Shown here: in pieces, positions 7,673 to 11,934 of the stretch | Numbering within the stretch: the stretch's first letter is position 1 | Layout of the letters: each line of letters begins with the position of its first letter | NCBI GenBank assembly: GCA_013290035.1 | Contig: JABCYT010000041.1 | Location: 1-11,934, forward strand | Direction: 5' to 3' | DNA length: 11,934 nt | Source of the DNA: Alphaproteobacteria bacterium | GTDB lineage: Bacteria; Pseudomonadota; Alphaproteobacteria; Reyranellales; Reyranellaceae | Notes under the pieces: model-generated | The model's database searches: none | What the model was told of the DNA's origin: nothing | What the model saw: the letters and a program-made list of their open reading frames with translations, nothing else | Translations under genes and position numbers: made by a program

Positions 7673-8683
7673 TTACGTTTCCCAGGGAAATCGCGGGGCG
7701 AAGAGATCGGCGTCACTGGTCGACAGCCTGAAGCTCTCGGTGGCGTTCACCAGCGCCGCGCGAATGCCCGGCTCGAGTGCGCTGTGGCCCGCGTCGGGGA
7801 CCACGACATAGCGCGCCTCGGGCCACGCCCGCGCCAGCGCGTCGGCCGTCACCGGCGGGCAGACGATGTCGTAGCGCCCTTGCACGATGGTGCTCGACAG
7901 GTGGCGGATGCGGCCGAGGTCGGCCCACGGCCAGCCCTCGGGCACGAACGTGCCGTGGGCGAAGTAGTGCGCTTCGATGCGCGACAGCGCCAAGGCGAAG
8001 CCGCCGTGATCGGATTCGAAAGGCGCCCGCGCCGTCGGGTAGAGCGTCGAGCAGGCCGCCTCGTAACGGCTCCAGGCGCGCGCCGCCGGACGGTGGTTGT
8101 CGGGATTGCGGTCGGTCAGGCGGCGATAGTAGTTGCCCAGGAGATCGCTGCGCTCGGTCTCCGGCAGATGCTCGACGAAATCGCGCCACGCCTCGGGGAA
8201 GATGGCGCGCATGCCGTGAAGGAACCAGTCGATCTCCGAGCGCGCGCCGAGGAAGATGCCGCGCAGGATGAAGCCCGTCACGCGCTCGGGATATTTCAGG
8301 CCATAGGCCAGCGCCAGGGTGCTGCCCCATGAGCCGCCGAAAAGAAGCCACTGTTCCGCGCCCAAGTGCGTCCGCAGTTTCTCCATGTCGGCCACGAGAT
8401 CGCCGGTGGTGTTGTCGTGCAGCTCGCCGAGCGGCATCGAACGGCCGCAGCCGCGCTGATCGAACACCACGATGCGGTAGAATTGCGGGTCGAAGAAGCG
8501 GCGATGCACCGGCGCCGAACCGGCACCCGGCCCGCCATGCAGGAACAGCACGGGGACGCCGTCGGGGTTGCCGCTCTGCTCCCAATAGATCGTGTGCCGC
8601 CCGTCGACGGCTAGCATGCCGCTGGCATAGGGCGAGATCTCGGGAAACAGATCGGAACGAAGAGGGGTCTCTGAACGCGGCAT
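7673..8683 (-). CDS. pip: Proline iminopeptidase (alpha/beta hydrolase, peptidase family S33)
   Basis: A 336-residue cytoplasmic prolyl aminopeptidase that removes N-terminal proline from peptides. S33 hallmarks are all present: oxyanion HGGPGAG (49-55), FDQRGCGRS (74-82), nucleophile elbow GGSWGS with Ser118, the acid Asp272 in GRYDIVCPP, and catalytic His300 in DAGHSALEPGI; the helical cap lies at about 145-260. The N-terminal segment (PLRSDLFPEISPYASGML) and the length match the classical monomeric Pip family. The ATG at 8683 sits in a GCATGC palindrome and has a modest GGGA ribosome binding site about nine bases upstream. It is divergent from the metalloprotease gene and precedes the dioxygenase by 13 bases. 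No convincing promoter could be picked out in the GC-rich 112-base divergent gap. Confidence 0.96.
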   Translation of the reverse strand: MPRSETPLRSDLFPEISPYASGMLAVDGRHTIYWEQSGNPDGVPVLFLHGGPGAGSAPVHRRFFDPQFYRIVVFDQRGCGRSMPLGELHDNTTGDLVADMEKLRTHLGAEQWLLFGGSWGSTLALAYGLKYPERVTGFILRGIFLGARSEIDWFLHGMRAIFPEAWRDFVEHLPETERSDLLGNYYRRLTDRNPDNHRPAARAWSRYEAACSTLYPTARAPFESDHGGFALALSRIEAHYFAHGTFVPEGWPWADLGRIRHLSSTIVQGRYDIVCPPVTADALARAWPEARYVVVPDAGHSALEPGIRAALVNATESFRLSTSDADLFAPRFPWET

Positions 8684-8795
8684 GCGAATATTCCCGGGGC
8701 ATCACTGCCATAGCGGCGAGCTTTGTTCCAGCCTTGCCGCGATTGCCGCCGCCGCGGCCGAACGTCTAAGGTCGTCCCAGCGCGAAGGAGGGTCA
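8684..8795. other. Divergent intergenic region pip / M48 lipoprotein protease
   Basis: This is a 112-base GC-rich spacer holding the 5' ends of both divergent genes. The only clear signal is a strong Shine-Dalgarno, AAGGAGGG (8785-8792), that fixes the GTG start of the plus-strand gene at 8796. A GAATATTC palindrome (8686-8693) lies just upstream of the peptidase ATG. No convincing -35/-10 pairs were found on either strand. Confidence 0.5.
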
Positions 8796-10232
8796 GTGGT
8801 TTTTCGCCGTATTTTGCCGCTTATCGCGCTGCTCCTCGGGGTCGCCGGTTGCACGCTGCCGAGCAATCCGCAGCAGACGGCGGCTTCCGCCGTGGCAGCC
8901 GGCCAGGGTGCGAGCCAGGCCGGCGCGACCGCGCTGCCGCGCGAAATCGAGCGCGAAGTGGGGCCGCCCTATGTCGACCCGGCGCTGCAGGCCTATGTCG
9001 ATGGCGTCGGCCAGAAGCTGGTCGCCCAGATGGGCCTGGGCGGCAGCTACCATTTCGCCGTGCTCGATCTGCCGATCGCCAATGCCCACGCGATGTCGAG
9101 CTATGTCTTCGTCACACGCGGGCTCCTCGCTTCGCTCGAGGACGAGGCCGAGCTTGCCGCCGCTCTCGGTCACGAGCTGGGCCACCTCGCCGAGCACCAT
9201 GCCGCCCAACGCGCCCGCGCCCGGCAGGGCGTGCTCGATGCCGCCGTCGAGGCCGCGATCGTGACCGGATCGCCCACGGTCGGCCGCTCGGTGGCCCGCG
9301 ACGGTCTGCTGGCGCTCAGGCGCTACTCGCGCGAACAGGAACTCGAAGCCGATCGGCACGGCCTGACGCTGCTCGTGCGCGCCGGCTATCGCGGCACCGC
9401 CATGGCCAGTCTGATCGAAAAGCTGCGCCGGCAATCGCAGTTCGAGCTGCAGCTCATGGGCGAAGCGCCCGATTCGGTCGACCGGCGCAGCGCCACCTCG
9501 ACGCATCCCGCGCCGGTCGAGCGGCTGACCGCGCTGGAGGACATTCCGGAGGCCCAGGCGCCAGGCGCGACCAACCGCACTGGCTACCTCGCGGCGATCG
9601 ACGGCATGTCGGTCGACGATGCGCCGGAGGAGGGCTTTGTGCGGGACAACAAGTTCGTGCATCCCTTGCTTAAGCTCGGCTTCACGGCGCCGCGCGATTT
9701 CCGTCTGTTCAACGACCAGGACGGCGTGCTGGGCGTCGGCCGCGATCACTCGCTGTTGTTCTTCTCCTGCACCAAGGAGCCCATGCCAGGCAGCCTCGCC
9801 GAGTGGATGCGCAACAAGCTCAAGCCGACACCGACCGATATCCAGTCGGCGGAGATCGACGGGGCCGAAGCCGCGATCGGCGCCAGGCCGCGCGGCTCCG
9901 ATACCGGTCTTGGCCAGGTGCGCTACGTGATGGTGCGGCACGGCGATCAGGTTTGTTATTTCAACCTCTTGAGCGAGGGCCCGGATCGCGACCGGCGGAT
10001 CGAGGTCCTGGTCGCCGCGGCGCGGACCTTCCGCACGCTGTCCGACGCCGAGGCGGCGGCGCTGCGCCCCTATCGCCTGCGCGTGATCACGCCCAATGGC
10101 GCCTCCGCCGCGCAACTTGCCCAGCGCCTGCCCTATGGCGATTTCAAGATGGAACGGCTGCTCGTCCTGAACGGAGTCGACAGCGCCGCCGAACTCGCCC
10201 GCCTGCCGCAGGTCAAGATCATCGAACCCTAA
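8796..10232 (+). CDS. M48-family zinc metalloprotease, lipoprotein
   Basis: A 478-residue periplasm-facing protease. Start: an upstream in-frame ATG at 8682 overlaps the divergent peptidase start; GTG 8796 is preferred because AAGGAGGG lies four bases upstream and because it yields a clean lipoprotein signal, MVFRRILPLIALLLGVAGC, with the lipobox cysteine at 19. The M48 catalytic domain follows (about 50-260): HELGH zinc motif (126-130) with Glu127 catalytic, and third ligand Glu182 in the ExxxD motif of EQELEADRHG (Asp186). It resembles the BepA/LoiP type of envelope quality-control protease in its first half. The C-terminal half (about 290-478) is a domain found in alphaproteobacterial relatives: a segment FVRDNKFVHPLLKLGF, a beta-rich middle, and an end resembling a LysM-like fold (LRPYRLRVITP...ERLLVLNGV). 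Anchoring to the outer membrane is expected since Thr, not Asp, follows the cysteine. A single-gene unit that converges on carD. Confidence 0.93.
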   Translation: MVFRRILPLIALLLGVAGCTLPSNPQQTAASAVAAGQGASQAGATALPREIEREVGPPYVDPALQAYVDGVGQKLVAQMGLGGSYHFAVLDLPIANAHAMSSYVFVTRGLLASLEDEAELAAALGHELGHLAEHHAAQRARARQGVLDAAVEAAIVTGSPTVGRSVARDGLLALRRYSREQELEADRHGLTLLVRAGYRGTAMASLIEKLRRQSQFELQLMGEAPDSVDRRSATSTHPAPVERLTALEDIPEAQAPGATNRTGYLAAIDGMSVDDAPEEGFVRDNKFVHPLLKLGFTAPRDFRLFNDQDGVLGVGRDHSLLFFSCTKEPMPGSLAEWMRNKLKPTPTDIQSAEIDGAEAAIGARPRGSDTGLGQVRYVMVRHGDQVCYFNLLSEGPDRDRRIEVLVAAARTFRTLSDAEAAALRPYRLRVITPNGASAAQLAQRLPYGDFKMERLLVLNGVDSAAELARLPQVKIIEP

Positions 10233-10269
10233 GGTTCGGTGCGGTCATAGCGGCGCTACGGGGAACATG

Positions 10270-10306
10270 AAAAAGGCGGCGCGACGTTTTTCAGTCGGCC
10301 GCCTTT
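10270..10306 (-). terminator. Intrinsic terminator of carD, probably bidirectional
   Basis: AAAGGCGGC (10272-10280) and GCCGCCTTT (10298-10306) form a 9-bp stem; after a one-base bulge, CGAC (10282-10285) and GTCG (10294-10297) extend it by four pairs, leaving an 8-base loop. On the minus strand the hairpin is followed by a T-run (10274-10270), as expected for the end of the carD transcript. On the plus strand the arm ends in TTT, so it may also stop the metalloprotease transcript. Confidence 0.8.
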
Positions 10307-10308
10307 CA

Positions 10309-10340
10309 GCTATTTCTGAGCCCGGCTATTTCCGAGCCAA
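10309..10340. repeat. Two 16-bp imperfect tandem repeats downstream of carD
   Basis: GCTATTTCTGAGCCCG (10309-10324) is followed directly by GCTATTTCCGAGCCAA (10325-10340); 13 of 16 bases agree. They occupy nearly all the space between the carD stop codon and its terminator, so they are transcribed in the carD 3' UTR. No function is evident. Confidence 0.6.
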
Positions 10341-10347
10341 CTCTCCG

Positions 10348-10875
10348 TCAGGCGACCTTTTGCAGCACGCTGTTCAGCTTCTGCGTGGCCAGGTCCTTGT
10401 CGATGCGCTCGACCGCGGCCAGCTCGCGGGCCAGCCGGTCCAGCGCCGCCTCGTAGATCTGGCGTTCGCTGTAGGACTGGTCGGGCTGGCCGGCATTGCG
10501 ATGCAGGTCGCGCACGACTTCGGCGATCGACACCGGGTCACCGGAATTGATCTTGGCTTCGTATTCCTGGGCGCGGCGGTTCCACATCGCACGGCTGACG
10601 CGGCTGCGGCCCTTCAGGGTCACCAGCGCGTTCTCCATGATCTTGCGCGAGCTGAGCTTGCGCAGACCCGAGATCTTCGCCTTCGCTACCGGCACGCGCA
10701 GCATCATGCGCTCCTGCTCGAAGGAGATGACGAACAGATCGAGCTTGTGACCGGCGATCTCCTTCGCCTCGATATCGATCACGCGACCGACGCCGTGCGT
10801 CGGATAGACCACGAAATCGCCCTTCTCGAAGGCGAATTCCTTCGCCTTTGCCGGTGTCTTTTTCGGCTTGGCCAT
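10348..10875 (-). CDS. carD: CarD/CdnL-family RNA polymerase-binding transcription regulator
   Basis: A 175-residue CarD-type protein, which binds the RNA polymerase beta subunit through its N-terminal Tudor-like domain and stabilises open promoter complexes, notably at rRNA and growth-related promoters (CdnL in Caulobacter and myxobacteria). After a basic N-terminus (MAKPKKTPAKAK), the RNA polymerase interaction domain (about 13-70) starts with FEKGDFVVYPTHGVGRV and ends near MMLRVPVAKAKISGLRKL. The alpha-helical DNA-contacting C-terminal domain (about 75-165) has the conserved WNRRAQEYEAKINSGD and the ERQIYEAALDRL helix. The open frame extends far upstream, to 11454, but that part overlaps fdxA in another frame; the ATG at 10875 matches the family start and has AAGGGA six bases upstream. 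A long leader separates it from fdxA and a strong terminator follows, so it can be a transcription unit of its own. Confidence 0.95.
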   Translation of the reverse strand: MAKPKKTPAKAKEFAFEKGDFVVYPTHGVGRVIDIEAKEIAGHKLDLFVISFEQERMMLRVPVAKAKISGLRKLSSRKIMENALVTLKGRSRVSRAMWNRRAQEYEAKINSGDPVSIAEVVRDLHRNAGQPDQSYSERQIYEAALDRLARELAAVERIDKDLATQKLNSVLQKVA

Positions 10876-10967
10876 ATCAAGTCCCTTCACATCTAGCACT
10901 TCTAGCCCCGCGTTCAGCGACACCGCGACCCACCGCGCACGCTCCCCTGCGTACTCGGCCCGATGCC

Positions 10968-10996
10968 CGGTATCGGTAAGTTGCTTTCGGATACCG
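10968..10996 (-). promoter_or_regulatory. Inverted repeat in the carD 5' leader
   Basis: CGGTATC (10968-10974) and GATACCG (10990-10996) are a perfect 7-bp inverted repeat with a 15-base spacer, about 95-120 bases upstream of the carD ATG and downstream of the predicted promoter. It could be an RNA hairpin in the leader or a protein binding site; the sequence does not decide. Confidence 0.4.
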
Positions 10997-11050
10997 ACTT
11001 GGACACCGAACCAGCGGCGGACCGGACCCCGGACCGCTTCCAGCCCCATC

Positions 11051-11079
11051 CTTATAACAGAAAATCGGGCAAGAGTCGC
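11051..11079 (-). promoter_or_regulatory. Putative extended -10 promoter of carD
   Basis: On the minus strand TGTTATAAG (11059-11051) is a good extended -10 element (TGnTATAAT with one mismatch). Seventeen bases upstream, GCGACT (11079-11074) is a poor -35 sharing only the central GAC with TTGACA. Transcription from here would start near 11044 and give a leader of about 170 bases. It is the only AT-rich island in the region. Confidence 0.45.
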
Positions 11080-11170
11080 GGCCCATGTTGCATTTCGGCA
11101 ACGCTGGGCCCATGCGAAGGCTGCATGTCTCGTGTCAAAGATGCGTGAAAGGACTGAAAAACGGCCGATT

Positions 11171-11506
11171 CTAGCGTTTGCCGGGCTCTTTGCTGAAATA
11201 CTTCTTAAACTTGTCTTTTTCGTCCTTGAAATCGTCGGCGTCGGCGGGAGCCTCGCCCTTGCGGGTGATGTTCGGCCAGTCATTGGCCAGGCTGCGGTTG
11301 AGCTCCAGCCATTGCTCCAAGCCCTTCTCCGTATCGGGCAGGATCGCGTTGGGCGGGCACTCGGGTTCACACACGCCGCAGTCGATGCATTCGTCGGGAT
11401 TGATGACAAGCATGTTCTCGCCCTCGTAGAAGCAATCCACGGGGCAGACTTCAACGCAGTCCATGTACTTGCACTTGATGCAAGCCTCGGTCACGACATA
11501 GGTCAT
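11171..11506 (-). CDS. fdxA: 7Fe ferredoxin FdxA ([3Fe-4S][4Fe-4S])
   Basis: A 111-residue low-potential electron carrier of the Azotobacter ferredoxin I type. The first half holds the cluster ligands: Cys9, Cys17 and Cys21 for the 3Fe-4S cluster (context [17 protein letters not shown]) with Cys25 entering the 4Fe-4S cluster, whose other ligands are Cys40, Cys43 and Cys46; Cys50 (ECPPNAI) completes the CxxCxxC-x3-CP set and belongs to the 3Fe side. The intervening [22 protein letters not shown] is near-identical in character to the Azotobacter protein. The tail ([26 protein letters not shown]) is the family's C-terminal extension, ending in a Lys-rich end. The frame could begin at TTG 11509, giving an extra residue; ATG 11506 is preferred because it gives the family start MTYVVTE, with GGGAG seven bases upstream. 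It follows the S4 protein by 66 bases and probably shares its transcript. Confidence 0.96.
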   Translation of the reverse strand: MTYVVTEACIKCKYMDCVEVCPVDCFYEGENMLVINPDECIDCGVCEPECPPNAILPDTEKGLEQWLELNRSLANDWPNITRKGEAPADADDFKDEKDKFKKYFSKEPGKR

Positions 11507-11528
11507 CAACGGCTCCCGGAACGGGCGG

Positions 11529-11545
11529 GCGCGTGCTTAACGCGC
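11529..11545 (-). other. Small hairpin between the S4 gene and fdxA
   Basis: GCGCGT (11529-11534) and ACGCGC (11540-11545) form a 6-bp stem with a 5-base loop, about 22 bases upstream of the fdxA ATG. No T-run follows, so it is not a clear terminator; it could influence fdxA translation or mRNA processing. Confidence 0.35.
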
Positions 11546-11572
11546 AGAAAGGTCCCGCGCAAGGCTGCTGAA

Positions 11573-11827
11573 TCATGCATTGTCGATTTCGTCATACAAC
11601 GCCTGGGCCTCGGTCGCCGGCCCTCGCCGCTCGCCCAAGGCCACGATGCGCACCACCCGCACGCGCGGTCCAAGCGCAAAGGTCAATACCATGCCCGGCG
11701 TCACCGTTGCGTGCGCCTTGGCGACGACGCGGCCATCGATGCGGCAGCGCGACTTCTCGATATAACGGGCGGCCAAGCTGCGCGATTTGAAGAAGCGGGC
11801 GTGCCACAGCCACTTGTCGAGCCGCAT
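11573..11827 (-). CDS. S4-domain RNA-binding protein, Hsp15-like
   Basis: An 84-residue protein made almost wholly of an S4 RNA-binding fold (about 1-60): MRLDKWLWHARFFKSRSLA at the N-terminus, the RIDGRVV turn and the KAHATVTPGMVLTF strand. It ends with the Hsp15 family tail RGPATEAQALYDEI. E. coli Hsp15 (HslR, about 133 residues) binds free 50S subunits carrying stalled nascent chains; this protein has the same core but lacks the long basic C-terminal extension. The role in ribosome rescue is therefore inferred. The ATG at 11827 gives the canonical family start; the GTGAGG upstream is rather far (about 14 bases), so translation may be coupled to the upstream helicase gene, whose stop is 26 bases away. 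It ends 66 bases before fdxA. The order helicase, S4 protein, fdxA, carD is a recurrent alphaproteobacterial arrangement as I recall it. Confidence 0.9.
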   Translation of the reverse strand: MRLDKWLWHARFFKSRSLAARYIEKSRCRIDGRVVAKAHATVTPGMVLTFALGPRVRVVRIVALGERRGPATEAQALYDEIDNA

Positions 11828-11853
11828 CGCGCCGCTACTGCCTCACCGAGCGG

Positions 11854-11934
11854 CTACTTCTTTCCGCCGAGCTTCAGCTCGAGCAGCTTGGCGAACGGCG
11901 AGTCGGCGGCGGGCGCATCGCTCTTTTTCTCGGT
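11854..11934 (-). CDS. C-terminal end of a helicase-like protein (truncated by window edge)
   Basis: The minus-strand frame is open from the window edge to TAG at 11854-11856 and gives 26 residues, TEKKSDAPAADSPFAKLLEL followed by KLGGKK. The PFAKLLELK-x-GGKK end, after a Lys/Ala/Asp-rich linker, resembles the C-terminus of the SUV3-like DEAD/DEAH helicases that precede the S4-domain protein in many alphaproteobacteria. No catalytic part is visible, so the identification rests on this short tail and on gene order. The following S4 gene begins 26 bases after its stop, consistent with an operon. Confidence 0.6.
   Translation of the reverse strand, partial: TEKKSDAPAADSPFAKLLELKLGGKK

Larger units (their letters stand above)
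10876..11170 (-). other. carD leader and upstream non-coding region
   Basis: 295 bases without a credible gene; small frames here have no family resemblance, and the best ones are extensions of neighbouring frames. It holds the putative carD promoter (11051-11079) and, in the predicted leader, an inverted repeat CGGTATC (10968-10974) / GATACCG (10990-10996) with a 15-base spacer, plus a GGTCCGGGGTCCGGTCC direct-repeat stretch near 11020-11040. After the fdxA stop the minus strand reads CGGCCGTTTTT (11166-11156 approximately), a weak terminator-like site whose stem is only about four pairs. Confidence 0.45.

Noticed and set aside
7660..7716. ATG 7716 as start of the dioxygenase
   Set aside because: It lies inside the end of the peptidase gene and has no ribosome binding site; ATG 7659 has AGGGA at good spacing.
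8682..8795. ATG 8682 as start of the M48 protease
   Set aside because: It overlaps the divergent peptidase start and would bury the lipoprotein signal 38 residues inside; GTG 8796 has AAGGAGGG directly upstream.
11156..11170. Terminator after fdxA (CGGCCG followed by TTTTT)
   Set aside because: The stem is only about four pairs with a large loop or no loop at all; too weak to call as a feature by itself.
10876..11454. Upstream extension of the carD frame to 11454, giving a 368-residue protein
   Set aside because: It overlaps fdxA on the same strand in another frame; the family start MAKPKK with a good ribosome binding site lies at 10875, and the extension has no family resemblance.

Overview
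The window reads as ordinary chromosome of a GC-rich alphaproteobacterium. The pointers are a Rhizobium/Rhodospirillum-type block of helicase C-terminus, S4-domain protein, 7Fe ferredoxin (fdxA) and CarD regulator, promoters resembling the alphaproteobacterial RpoH consensus in front of grpE and dnaK, and the overall protein character. A Rhodospirillales or Hyphomicrobiales (for example Reyranella-like) origin is possible, but genus cannot be settled from the sequence alone. I see no tRNA, rRNA, CRISPR array, insertion sequence, integrase or phage gene.

Layout. (1) 1-1261, plus strand: the end of a peptide/nickel-type ABC transporter operon, with the C-terminus of a DppF/OppF-like ATPase followed one base later by a complete DppD/OppD-like ATPase. 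(2) 1316-2506, plus strand: a stand-alone RecF/SMC-like AAA ATPase, unconnected in function to its neighbours as far as the sequence shows. It ends three bases from the stop of the convergent dnaJ. (3) 2510-6509, minus strand: the Hsp70 chaperone block grpE - dnaK - dnaJ. grpE and dnaK each have their own heat-shock-like promoter, a small terminator separates them, and a perfect hairpin lies between dnaK and dnaJ. (4) 6604-8683, minus strand: a proline iminopeptidase followed after 13 bases by a TauD/TfdA-family Fe(II)/2-oxoglutarate dioxygenase, probably one transcript. (5) 8796-10232, plus strand: a lipoprotein M48-family zinc metalloprotease, divergent from the peptidase. (6) 10348-11934, minus strand: helicase C-terminus, S4 (Hsp15-like) RNA-binding protein, fdxA and carD, closed by a strong hairpin terminator shared with the convergent metalloprotease.

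Functionally, much of the window concerns protein folding and quality control. DnaK, DnaJ and GrpE form the ATP-driven folding cycle. Hsp15-like S4 proteins act on stalled 50S-peptidyl-tRNA in E. coli, and M48 lipoproteins often act in envelope protein quality control. CarD couples RNA polymerase promoter opening to growth. I found no convincing undescribed system. The observations most worth a second look are a palindrome that contains both stop codons of the convergent ATPase/dnaJ pair, a 30-base tandem duplication inside the ATPase, its Asn-containing Walker B, the separately promoted grpE/dnaK arrangement, and the long structured leader of carD.
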